DNA of 64,000 nt from Tolypothrix brevis GSE-NOS-MK-07-07A (lineage in GTDB: Bacteria; Cyanobacteriota; Cyanobacteriia; Cyanobacteriales; Nostocaceae): assembly GCA_019358985.1 (NCBI GenBank), contig JAHHIJ010000010.1, forward strand, positions 1-64,000. The letters are read 5' to 3'. The notes beneath the pieces are model-generated. The model was not told the origin of the DNA and did not search any database. It saw nothing but the letters and a program-made list of their open reading frames with translations. Both the position numbers and the translations under genes were made by a program. Positions 55,477 to 63,678 of the stretch are shown piece after piece. Within the stretch, counting starts at the first letter, position 1; each line of letters opens with the position of its first letter.

Positions 55477-56673
55477 GCGAATAAGTCGGAGAGGATAGTA
55501 CAAGAAAGATAGAAATTGAGGTAGCGGCAGAAACACTTCGTCTGCTACTGTTGGAACAACTAAATGCTCAAAACAGTACCAAATTTTATCCAATGGGTGT
55601 TCTATCATGCTTAAGTGAAACAATGATCTATTAACTTTCTGGCTTGGAACTAAACTTTCAGCTTGATAGAAAAGCTGCGTGTAAATCTGGGAAGCGAGGG
55701 ACTTCACTAGTGGATCAGCTTGTATTTGCTGTAAGATGGTTTTTGGAAGCTTTACTTCTAAAAGTTCATGCGCTAGTAAAAGACCAAGCAAGAGGATTCG
55801 CGTCATCCGTAACTTAATAGCGCGATCGCAAACCTGCTTCCAATTTATCTCACCACAGCTACAAAGTACTTGAGCAATATCGCAAATCCGGTTCAACTGT
55901 TGCCAACAATCCTTAGCTCCCTGAGAACAGAGGATTAAGATTGAATCCTCCGAAGAAAGATTGAGAACCATTCTATTAGCAAAAGGCTTTAGTTGAGCAT
56001 ACTCCCATAGCCATTCAGTATCAAACAAAAATGAGAATTGCTTTGGTAACATCCCGTGATGGAGATCTATAGTAACGCGATCGCGCTCATCAACCATATG
56101 CAGTTCCCAATGGGATTGAAGGTAAGCCTTTTGTTGGTGTTCTTTGAGAGAACTAAGGTAAGCTGCTTCTTTCTCACTATTATTAGAGTATGGTTGGTAT
56201 CCTTGAGTAGTCAGTAGTTCTTTTGCCTTCAAAAAATCTTGTTTGCGAACTAGAATATCTAAATCAAAAAAATCTCGACGTGAGATATCACCATAAGCTG
56301 ATATAGCTAAGATCGGACCTTTGAATGGAATCACAGGTATATCATTTGCCCCAAAAAGCTCCAATAGCTTGAGCAGTTTGCTTGTTAACATCAGGTTGCG
56401 CTGAGTTCTCGCATACTGGTTATGTTGAAACTGCTGTTGGAAACTTGCAGGAATTAATTGTGGGCATATATTACTGAGGTTGCTGTAAAGGAGCGGTATT
56501 ACACCGTGTCTATATGCTGTTTGAATTAGGTATTGCCAGTCAATATTTTCTTGAACCAAATCTTTAATGCGATCGCTATCAATTTGTGGACGAACGCAAT
56601 TAAGAAGTAACTCTATTTCCAAACATAATTTTTTTTCTGAAATCCAGGTGTTTTGTTTAGATATAAGTTGCAT
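55435..56673 (-). CDS. Nucleotidyltransferase of the RiPP cluster (NTP_transf_5 type)
   Basis: 412 aa. Core signature in the PIPFKGPILAISAYGDISRR segment (about 118) and FFDLDILVRK (about 138), where Gly-Asp and Asp-x-Asp form the metal site of the Pol-beta-like fold, and IDLHHGML (about 200). The rest is helical and variable. Enzymes of this uncharacterised family accompany HprK-like kinases in several lasso-peptide and other RiPP clusters. It might adenylylate or otherwise modify the peptide. It is the last gene of the minus-strand unit, 24 bp after the ABC exporter. Confidence 0.8.
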   Translation of the reverse strand: MQLISKQNTWISEKKLCLEIELLLNCVRPQIDSDRIKDLVQENIDWQYLIQTAYRHGVIPLLYSNLSNICPQLIPASFQQQFQHNQYARTQRNLMLTSKLLKLLELFGANDIPVIPFKGPILAISAYGDISRRDFFDLDILVRKQDFLKAKELLTTQGYQPYSNNSEKEAAYLSSLKEHQQKAYLQSHWELHMVDERDRVTIDLHHGMLPKQFSFLFDTEWLWEYAQLKPFANRMVLNLSSEDSILILCSQGAKDCWQQLNRICDIAQVLCSCGEINWKQVCDRAIKLRMTRILLLGLLLAHELLEVKLPKTILQQIQADPLVKSLASQIYTQLFYQAESLVPSQKVNRSLFHLSMIEHPLDKIWYCFEHLVVPTVADEVFLPLPQFLSFLYYPLRLIRLIRIYGLKRRFRE

Positions 56674-56697
56674 TTTTGGTAATTAATCTAATTAATT

Positions 56698-58572
56698 TTA
56701 CTTTGTCAATGAGTTTTGCTCAGTAACTATGGCACTTCCACTCGACTCCATTTGGTCTTTCCAAGATTGAGCATAAAAACCATCCTGAGCAAGCAATTCA
56801 TCATGAGTACCTGATTCCACAATTTGCCCAGCACGCATGACGTGAATGATGTCAGCTCGCATCGCTAAGGTAAAGCGGTGAGTAATCACCACCGCAGTGC
56901 GATCGCTTGCCAATGTGCGAAATCTCTCTAACCAATCATGTTCTGCCCAAGGGTCCATTGCGCTTGTTGGTTCATCTAAAATAATGATTTGGGCGCGTCT
57001 AAAAAATGCCCTAGCTAATGCCAACCGTTGCCATTGACCACCGCTTAAATCAGTTCCCTCAGGAAACAACTTACCTAACATAGCGTTATAACCTAGAGGC
57101 AAGCGGTCAATCTTATCGTGAATCCCTGATGCTTTGGCAGCTGCTTCAATTTCTGTGTAATTTGATGCTGCTGATATGTCACCTAAACCAATATTTTCCC
57201 CAGCGGTGGTGTAGTAGGGAATTGGTGACTGGAACAAAACAGTAATTAACCTGCGGAATGCTTTCACAGAAAAGTTACGCAAATCAATACCATCTAGTTC
57301 AATGCTTCCCGACTCCGGGTCATAAAAGCGGCACAAAAGCTTAATTAGAGTACTTTTCCCAGCACCATTATCACCTACAATCGCCACAATTTTGCCAGCC
57401 GGCAGTGTTAAGTTAAAATTATTTAACACTGGTTCTGATGTACCAGGGTAGCGGAAGGTGACTTGTCGAAAACGAATTCCCTTTTTAGGTGTTGACGGTA
57501 CGGGGACAGGATTAAGCGGATCTACAATTTTGGGCTGGATTTGTAAGAATTCAAATAAGTTAGCCAGAAACAAGCTATTACGATAAATTTGCCCCAGGTT
57601 GTTTAATAGATCCCTAACAATGCTTTGTCCTTGACTGAATGCCTGAAAAAATAGAGCTAAGTCTCCTAAAGTCAAAATTCCTAGCAATACTTGCCGTCCT
57701 ATCCAGGCTATAGCTCCACCAGAAATTATCAATGCGATTATGGTAGCAACAAAGCGACCTAATGTTTGCAGTTTCAATAGATGGAATTGTTCATGTCTGA
57801 GGCGCCGACGCAGATTATGGTAAGATGATTGAAAGTAATCTGCATAATCAAACAATCGCACTTCTGCTGCCGTGGCATTGTTTGTCAGCAAGTAGTCATA
57901 ATACGTCAGCCATCGGCGATCGGTTGTTGTACGTTGTGACCATTGATACTGAATTTTATTTAAATATGTCAAAACATAGAAAGCAGGAAAAGCACTGACT
58001 ACTAAAGTGATGGGTAAACCAAAACCATAAGGAGCCAGGATAGCAGCCATCGCAAACAAAGTAACAGTGTTTTGTAAGAATCTGCCAGTATTTTCTAGTA
58101 AAGCAAGCGATCGCCCACTTGCACCCTCCCGCGCTCTGTCAAGTTTGTCGTTATACTCAGAGGATTCATAAAAGCCATAATCCACAGCCACAGACTGTTT
58201 TTGAATCAAACCAGTGACGTAATCCTGCACCAATTCTGACTGAGCCGTGCGAATCCATTCAGCAGCACTATTCAAAACTTCCCCCACTAGCGTGATGCCT
58301 GCCATCAATCCCACTGGTATAATTACTTTCTGGATGTTTGCCGCAGAAATGCCCGATCCAGTTACTGACACCAAAGCATTGATTGCCCGTGGGGTGAGGG
58401 AAATCGAAGCTGCGGGAATCAATCCTTGAACCAACAGCAAAATCATCCAAGCCACAGTCCAGTAGCGAGACGCTGCCCACACCAAGCTGAGAGTTTTGAC
58501 TAAATGTGAGAATATGGTGTTGGCGCTACGGAGTTTGCTAATCAAGATATTAAAACCTTGTAAATTCAACAA
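56698..58572 (-). CDS. ABC exporter (membrane-ATPase fusion) of the RiPP cluster
   Basis: 624 aa half-transporter: N-terminal six-helix domain (about 25-330) and C-terminal NBD (about 365-600). Walker A GDNGAGKSTLIKLL, Q-loop VLFQSPIPYYTTAGENI, signature LSGGQWQRLALARAFF, Walker B IIILDEPTSAMD, H-loop VITHRFT. No C39 peptidase domain, as in lasso-peptide D proteins, where leader removal is done by B1/B2. It should export the mature peptide and give self-immunity. A homodimer is expected. Confidence 0.9.
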   Translation of the reverse strand: MLNLQGFNILISKLRSANTIFSHLVKTLSLVWAASRYWTVAWMILLLVQGLIPAASISLTPRAINALVSVTGSGISAANIQKVIIPVGLMAGITLVGEVLNSAAEWIRTAQSELVQDYVTGLIQKQSVAVDYGFYESSEYNDKLDRAREGASGRSLALLENTGRFLQNTVTLFAMAAILAPYGFGLPITLVVSAFPAFYVLTYLNKIQYQWSQRTTTDRRWLTYYDYLLTNNATAAEVRLFDYADYFQSSYHNLRRRLRHEQFHLLKLQTLGRFVATIIALIISGGAIAWIGRQVLLGILTLGDLALFFQAFSQGQSIVRDLLNNLGQIYRNSLFLANLFEFLQIQPKIVDPLNPVPVPSTPKKGIRFRQVTFRYPGTSEPVLNNFNLTLPAGKIVAIVGDNGAGKSTLIKLLCRFYDPESGSIELDGIDLRNFSVKAFRRLITVLFQSPIPYYTTAGENIGLGDISAASNYTEIEAAAKASGIHDKIDRLPLGYNAMLGKLFPEGTDLSGGQWQRLALARAFFRRAQIIILDEPTSAMDPWAEHDWLERFRTLASDRTAVVITHRFTLAMRADIIHVMRAGQIVESGTHDELLAQDGFYAQSWKDQMESSGSAIVTEQNSLTK

Positions 58573-58775
58573 TAATTAATCAAGCTTGAGTTTATTTGGA
58601 AACTAATAAACATCTCAGTAAAACAATGTAGAGACGTAGCACTGCTACGTCTAATCAAGGGTTGTGATTTACTGATAGTTCATTTTCACTCCTATGTCTA
58701 ATAGGAATGAGCGCAAAAACTCTCTCAAACTCTTATTTCTCTGCGCTCTCTGCGTCCTCTGCGGTTCGTTTTTCA
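58573..58775. repeat. Repeats between exporter and kinase genes
   Basis: A GACGTAGCACTGC palindrome at 58628-58653 and an inverted copy of the CTGCGCTCTCTGCGTCCTCT repeat at about 58740-58762 (also near 424). No gene. Confidence 0.6.
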
Positions 58776-59711
58776 TTACTTTGCGTAAGTCCTGGCTAAC
58801 AAAGAATTAGACACAGGAGCGAGGGTATCTGTACTGTTATCGTGGTGGAATTCTGCCAAGTCATCCTCAACTAGCTTCACAAGCTCAGGTAAATCTCCTA
58901 GAGAAGGTTTGCGCGTAAAGCGAGAAAATCTAACATTTTTGATAAGTTCACCACAAAAATGTAAATGATTTGCCATAAATTCCTGTTCAGAGATTGAGCT
59001 AATAGCGCGAGTATGACGCACCAATTCAACGAAGGCTTCTTGGGGTTTAATTCTGGTAATTTTGTGTTCGCTTCCCTTATCTAATACATAAATATGATGT
59101 AATGGAATCGGAGTTTGTTGGAAACCACGAGAGAGTTTGTAGGCTACTTTGAATGAGTTTTGCGAAACAGGTAATAAGCTTTTAGTATCGTGTCCTAAAG
59201 AAGTTGCGGCATCCGGGCAAAGTTTAAATTGGGGATAACTAGGAAAAACAACAGGTTGACCTGTCTTAATTTGAATTGGCATGACATCATCTGTTAAAAC
59301 ATCATAGCCGCGATTGTGAAAAGCAGTTGCCAAAGTTGATTTTCCCCAACCGGAACCACCCATAAATGCTACACCCTTGTTATTAATGTTAATACAACTA
59401 GCATGTAGAACTAACAAACCCCTTTGTCGCAGCAGTACACATAATATAGGTCCTAGAAGTACAGTGCGAAGAAGAGATTCGTCTACATCTGCTAGAGGAT
59501 TAATAATAATTTCCCGTCCATTGCGAATAAAACACTCAGCTACTTCTGGTATTTCTCCCAGAAAATTTTGACCGCCATCATGTTGCATTGCGGTTGCATT
59601 ATCTACTTTGCCAAACCGCACAATTACATCTGGCTCACTTTCAGTTTCCATCAATTCGGGAAGTTGCAATTCCGAAGCAATGCACAAGTTGTAGGCTTTA
59701 TAAGATTTCAT
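58776..59711 (-). CDS. HPr kinase-like protein of the lasso-peptide cluster
   Basis: 311 aa. N-terminal beta-rich part, then a HprK/P-type kinase core: LLVLHASCI (His of the family), Walker A GGSGWGKSTLA (about 116-126), the TDDVMPI acidic pair (about 139). Relatives in paeninodin-type clusters phosphorylate the C-terminal Ser of the lasso precursor. These precursors end in Lys or Asn, so the target residue must be different, for example an internal Ser/Thr of the core, or the enzyme has another job. It lies between the precursor array and the exporter gene. Confidence 0.82.
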   Translation of the reverse strand: MKSYKAYNLCIASELQLPELMETESEPDVIVRFGKVDNATAMQHDGGQNFLGEIPEVAECFIRNGREIIINPLADVDESLLRTVLLGPILCVLLRQRGLLVLHASCININNKGVAFMGGSGWGKSTLATAFHNRGYDVLTDDVMPIQIKTGQPVVFPSYPQFKLCPDAATSLGHDTKSLLPVSQNSFKVAYKLSRGFQQTPIPLHHIYVLDKGSEHKITRIKPQEAFVELVRHTRAISSISEQEFMANHLHFCGELIKNVRFSRFTRKPSLGDLPELVKLVEDDLAEFHHDNSTDTLAPVSNSLLARTYAK

Positions 59712-59777
59712 ATTTTAACTTTATTTAGTGCAATGACAATAGAAAATATGTGTTATCCACAACCTAGAGACGTAGCA

Positions 59778-59911
59778 ATACGGTTCGGATAAGAGTTTTT
59801 GATGAAAATTATAGATCACAAAGACGCGATAAATCGCCGTCTTTACAATAATAAGTCCTTTGTAGAGACGGCGATTTATCGCGTCTCTTGCCTTAACCGA
59901 ACCGTAGTATA
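59778..59911. repeat. Long nested inverted repeat downstream of the precursor array
   Basis: Outer arms TACGGTTCGGATAAGA and TAACCGAACCGTA; inner arms AAGACGCGATAAATCGCC and GGCGATTTATCGCGTCT separated by about 25 bp. RNA from the minus strand would fold into a strong stem between precursor and kinase messages, which could keep precursor level above that of enzymes. Confidence 0.75.
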
Positions 59912-59982
59912 ACGTTGTTTCCAAAAAATGCAAAAAATTGGATATTTTCTGCATTAGTTTATAGCAATCCTAGATAATTTTC

Positions 59983-60015
59983 AGATTTCCGACTTCTTTA
60001 AGAAGTCGGAAATCT
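59983..60015 (-). terminator. Hairpin downstream of precursor 1
   Basis: Nearly perfect AGATTTCCGACTTCTT / AAGAAGTCGGAAATCT stem; copies at 60587-60619 and 61189-61221 follow the other two precursors. The T-run is weak, so it may be an mRNA end-protecting or attenuation hairpin. Confidence 0.55.
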
Positions 60016-60127
60016 AAATTAGAAGAGTGGAATTGCTACAGAGACAAACCAGAAATTTGATATTGCCTCTGTGTCTACCTGACTAAATAGGTTCTACAGC
60101 TTTAAATCAAAGATTTTGCTCGTAGAA

Positions 60128-60325
60128 CTATTTTGGAGTGCAATTCAATTTTCCTGCCGTATCCGTCGTACACTCTAGATCTATCGAATCGATGTCATTA
60201 CTATTAGATATAACGTTGCCGTTCAAAAACGCAAAATCTCCCCTTGTCGGATTACCAAGAACTTGTGTAATGTCAGCAACATTACCGTGAACAGTCAGCT
60301 TAGGAGCAGTGTAAGAACTTTTCAT
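60128..60325 (-). CDS. Lasso-type RiPP precursor, copy 1
   Basis: 65 aa. The leader (residues 1-21) fits the lasso recognition pattern: Tyr5-x-x-Pro8-x-Leu10-x3-Gly14-x5-Thr20-x, with Thr at the -2 position. Cleavage after Gln21 would release a 44-residue core starting VLGNPTRGDF, with Asp30 at core position 9 as a possible ring acceptor (Gly24-Asp30, a 7-residue ring, is the alternative). The tail has Cys52 and Cys62. Ribosome site GAGG 8-9 nt before the ATG. The first 53 residues are identical to copy 2. Confidence 0.85.
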   Translation of the reverse strand: MKSSYTAPKLTVHGNVADITQVLGNPTRGDFAFLNGNVISNSNDIDSIDLECTTDTAGKLNCTPK

Positions 60326-60731
60326 GATCTATTACCTCATTTGGAGTGTGTTGATGTACTAGTTGTTGAAGGTAGTGTCTTTTGGACTTATCGTGTGATT
60401 TTGTTGTGGTCAATAGGATAATCAGGCTCTTAAATAGTAAAGGATTTTAGGTGGGATTAAATGGTATTTAAACCCAAGGAAACCCTATTTGCTTTCCTGA
60501 AGTTGACCAAAGTACAACGTTGTTTCCAAAAAATGCAAAAAGCGGATATTTTCTGCATTAGTTTATAGCAATCCTAGATGATTTTCAGATTCCCGACTTC
60601 TTAAAGAAGTCGGAAATCTAAATTAGAAGAGTGGAATTGCTACAGAGACAAACCAGAAATTTGGTATTGACTCTTTGTCTACCTTACTAAATAGGTTCTA
60701 CAGCTTTAAATCAAAGATTTTGTTGGTAGAA

Positions 60732-60926
60732 CTATTTTGGAGTACACTGCAAGTTTGGTGCCGTACCGGTACACTCTAAATCTATCGAATCGATGTCATT
60801 ACTATTAGATATAACGTTGCCGTTCAAAAACGCAAAATCTCCCCTTGTCGGATTACCAAGAACTTGTGTAATGTCAGCAACATTACCGTGAACAGTCAGC
60901 TTAGGAGCAGTGTAAGAACTTTTCAT
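60732..60926 (-). CDS. Lasso-type RiPP precursor, copy 2
   Basis: 64 aa. Identical to copy 1 through residue 53, then a different tail (GTAPNLQCTPK instead of TDTAGKLNCTPK) one residue shorter, keeping both Cys. Same leader motif and GAGG ribosome site. Concentration of change after the first Cys suggests the tail is under looser or diversifying selection. Confidence 0.85.
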   Translation of the reverse strand: MKSSYTAPKLTVHGNVADITQVLGNPTRGDFAFLNGNVISNSNDIDSIDLECTGTAPNLQCTPK

Positions 60927-61333
60927 GATCTATTACCTCATTTTGAGTGTGTTGATGTACTAGTTGTTGAAGGTAGTGCCTTTTGGACTTATCGTGTGAT
61001 TTGGTTGTCGTCAATAGGACAATCAGGCTCTTAAATAGTAAAGCATTTTAGGTTGGATTAAATGGTATTTCAACCCAAGCAAACCCTATTTACTTTCCTG
61101 AAGTTGACCGAAGTACAACGTTGTTTCCAAAAAATGCAAAAAATTGGATATTTTCTGCATTAGTTTATAGCAATCCTAGATGATTTTCAGATTTCCGACT
61201 TCTTAAAGAAGTCGGGAATCTAAATTAGAAGAGTGGAATTGCTACAGAGACAAACCAGAAATTTGATATTGCCTCTGTGTCTACCTCACTAAATAGGTTC
61301 TACAGCTTTAAATCAAAAATTTTGCTGGTAGAA

Positions 61334-61528
61334 CTAATTTGGAACGCAATTCAAGTTTTGTGCCGTACCGGTACACTCTAGATCTATCGAATCGATGTCA
61401 TTACCATTAGATACAACGCTGCCGTTTAAAAAGATAAAATCTTTGGCTGTGGGATTACCAAGAACTTGTGTAATCTCAGCAACATTACCGTGAACAGTCA
61501 GCTTAGGAGCAGTGTAAGAACTTTTCAT
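61334..61528 (-). CDS. Lasso-type RiPP precursor, copy 3 (proximal to cyclase)
   Basis: 64 aa. Leader differs only at residue 18 (Glu for Asp). In the core, Arg28-Gly29 become Ala-Lys (TAKDFIF versus TRGDFAF) and Ser/Val/Gly changes appear at 37-42; Asp30, Phe31, FLNG, NDIDSIDLEC and the second Cys are kept. It is the first precursor after the cyclase gene and probably the ancestral copy. Constant Asp30 supports it as a functional residue. Confidence 0.85.
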   Translation of the reverse strand: MKSSYTAPKLTVHGNVAEITQVLGNPTAKDFIFLNGSVVSNGNDIDSIDLECTGTAQNLNCVPN

Positions 61529-61656
61529 GATCTATTACCTCATTTGGAGTGTGTTGATTTACTAGTCGTTGAAGGTAGTGCCCTATAATTGGACTTACGG
61601 TGTGGCATGGTTGTCGTAAATACGACACCAGCCATAACCTGCCAAGACTGTTAGAC

Positions 61657-63678
61657 TTACGGCGTTATTTGCTTGTAGTCGAACCACAAAGCTAAAGTAA
61701 CTGCCTGCCAAATTGGTGTAATATCTTCATCTCTGACTTCGTTTCCTGCTGATATCGATCGCTCATAAGCTGCTTGCAGGAAATCTGAATCAATGTATTT
61801 TTCCAAGTATCCAATCTGATTGGACATCACCTCATCCAGAATTTGGCGATCGCGATTCAATAGTCCATCGTCGAAATTGGCTGATAAATCTGCTTTTCCC
61901 CCACGCCATTGAACTTTTTCCGGTAAAATTCCTTCTAAGCCACGACGCATCACCATCCTTCCCCATCCTTGGTATAACTTCTGATCGGCAGGCAATGCTA
62001 GACAAAATTCAATTAGTCGCTTATCCATGAATGGATGACGCGCTTCTAAAGAAAACATTGCCGCATATTGATCCGCTCGTTCTAAGGTATAAGGCAATAC
62101 ACCTTGGGTAAGACCTCGCCAATGTTGCTCTTTAGCGGTGAGGGGTTCTTGATTCGATGCACCAAACTTCTGGATTCGCTCATTTAAACCAACATGTTCT
62201 GCAAAGTTACCTTTGACAAGGGGAGTCTGGGAAACAAAGGGATTTGCGACTTTTGTTTGTTTGCGCTGCCAAAGTTGCCGTACTTGTTTTACAACAGGTT
62301 TTAGTCCGTGATTTACGAGCAATTGTTTGCGCGAAACACCAAAATGTTTGTGGATTAGCCTTACTCCCTCGAAAAATGATATCCAACGGAAGTTTTTTGC
62401 GAAATCTTTCAGATATGGCAGTCCATAACTCCGAAAAGCAGCGTAAGGTAAAACATTAAAGTGTGGTGAGAATGCTTTAACTTCCTGTATACATGTTTTC
62501 CAATTTCCCTGACGTGCTAATTCGGTAATTCTACTTCCACCGTGGCAAACTGTAGTGTCCCCATCAAAACCATCTAGAGAAATCCGCAGTCCTAGTTCTT
62601 TAACAGCGCGGTTTACAATCCAAGGATAAAAATGACTTGGACCGAGCAGAGCCTCATCTTCGTACCGGAAAATGCTATCTAGGTTAGATAACGGACCAAA
62701 CTTGTCACCGTGGACGTAGTGGGGAATGAATCCCCCCTGCTCTAGCACCGCATTCATGAAAGGGCGCTCGTCACACTCACTTATTGTATCAAAAATAGTG
62801 GAGATTGTGTGTAGCGGAGTTGTCTTTTTTTCCGCAAGTAAATTCCGCGCCACACAGGTAACAGCCGAAGAATCTAATCCACCGCTCAACTGGCTGGCGA
62901 TGGGGAAGGCACTACGTAAGCGGCAACGTACTGCCTCGGTAAAAATTTCCCGAAACTTCTCTGCGTAAGCCTCATCAGAATCCATCTTAATCTCACGATG
63001 AGGATCGAGTTCCCAGTAAGACCTTATCTCCATCCCTGACTGACTGACAACCATAGTGTGAGCCGGGGGAAGCCGCAGAATATCTTTATAACTAGTGATG
63101 GCTCTGTCTTCCATCGTCAATGTCAAGTAATCGGCAATTCTCACTTCATTGACTTGACGCGGAACTTCTTGTAAACATAGTAGAGCCTTGATTTCTGAGG
63201 CAAATACAAAGGCTTTACCTGGTTGGTGGTAGTAATAGAAGGGCTTGACTCCGAAATGGTCTCTGGCACAAAACAGAGACTGTTGCTGTTTATCCCAGAT
63301 AGCAAAGGCAAAATCACCTAAAAGATGTTCTGGACAAGACTCCCGCCACTTTTCATAAGCCGCCAATATTAACTGGCTATCCGTAATTTTATCAGATGGA
63401 CAGTTATTTAATTGTAACTTATTTATAAGTTCATCGCGGTTATCTATGCGAGCATCTGACGTAATAATCAAATCGCCTGTGGAGTTAGCTAAAGGTAACT
63501 TTTCTAGCAAAGATTCAGGAGTAGTCCACAGCATCCGATGCCCAAAACCGATCGCCCCATTTATCCAGATATCTGCACCATCTGGTCCTCTGTGTGCAAG
63601 GGTTTCCACCATCATTCCCAGGTCTTCCCGGTCTACGGTGCGATCGCTTAGATAGTGAATACCCATGATACCACTCAT
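61657..63678 (-). CDS. Lasso cyclase, asparagine-synthetase-like C protein
   Basis: 673 aa, two-domain asparagine synthetase B fold. The N-terminal Ntn domain begins MSGIMGI, without the Cys2 nucleophile, so glutaminase activity is lost as in lasso C proteins. AHRGPDGADIW and DFAFAIWDKQQQSLFCARD are retained. The synthetase domain has the ATP PP-loop SQLSGGLDSSAV (about 265) and DGFDGD, ARHPFMDKRLIEFCLALP. It would activate the Asp side chain with ATP and join it to the new N-terminus of the core. Its ATG overlaps the stop of the upstream protease gene. Confidence 0.9.
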   Translation of the reverse strand: MSGIMGIHYLSDRTVDREDLGMMVETLAHRGPDGADIWINGAIGFGHRMLWTTPESLLEKLPLANSTGDLIITSDARIDNRDELINKLQLNNCPSDKITDSQLILAAYEKWRESCPEHLLGDFAFAIWDKQQQSLFCARDHFGVKPFYYYHQPGKAFVFASEIKALLCLQEVPRQVNEVRIADYLTLTMEDRAITSYKDILRLPPAHTMVVSQSGMEIRSYWELDPHREIKMDSDEAYAEKFREIFTEAVRCRLRSAFPIASQLSGGLDSSAVTCVARNLLAEKKTTPLHTISTIFDTISECDERPFMNAVLEQGGFIPHYVHGDKFGPLSNLDSIFRYEDEALLGPSHFYPWIVNRAVKELGLRISLDGFDGDTTVCHGGSRITELARQGNWKTCIQEVKAFSPHFNVLPYAAFRSYGLPYLKDFAKNFRWISFFEGVRLIHKHFGVSRKQLLVNHGLKPVVKQVRQLWQRKQTKVANPFVSQTPLVKGNFAEHVGLNERIQKFGASNQEPLTAKEQHWRGLTQGVLPYTLERADQYAAMFSLEARHPFMDKRLIEFCLALPADQKLYQGWGRMVMRRGLEGILPEKVQWRGGKADLSANFDDGLLNRDRQILDEVMSNQIGYLEKYIDSDFLQAAYERSISAGNEVRDEDITPIWQAVTLALWFDYKQITP

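Larger units (their letters stand above)
59712..60127. other. Spacer between kinase gene and precursor array
   Basis: No gene supported. A long nested inverted repeat at 59778-59911 occupies the middle (outer arms ACGGTTCGG / CCGAACCGT; inner GACGCGATAAATCGCCGTC and its inverse). The last 200 bp are the distal part of the first array unit with a terminator-like hairpin at 59983-60015. Confidence 0.7.
59913..61560 (-). repeat. Tandem array of ~603-bp units, each with a precursor gene
   Basis: The landmark ACGTTGTTTCCAAAAAATGC occurs at 59912, 60517 and 61118, giving unit lengths of 605 and 601 bp. Each unit holds, in minus-strand order, a leader with GAGG ribosome site, precursor gene, a CTATTTAGTAAGGT-type spacer and a hairpin. 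Units 1 and 2 are nearly identical; unit 3 is more diverged in its gene. This indicates recent duplication. Confidence 0.85.

Noticed and set aside
59721-59954. 77-codon minus frame after the precursor array
   Set aside because: Runs through the nested inverted repeat; sequence is explained by the palindrome.
60128-61528. Double-glycine bacteriocin precursors
   Set aside because: No GG/GA cleavage motif and the exporter lacks a C39 peptidase; leader matches the lasso pattern instead.
59913-61560. CRISPR or phage repeat array
   Set aside because: Units are ~603 bp and each encodes a precursor; no short direct repeats with spacers.
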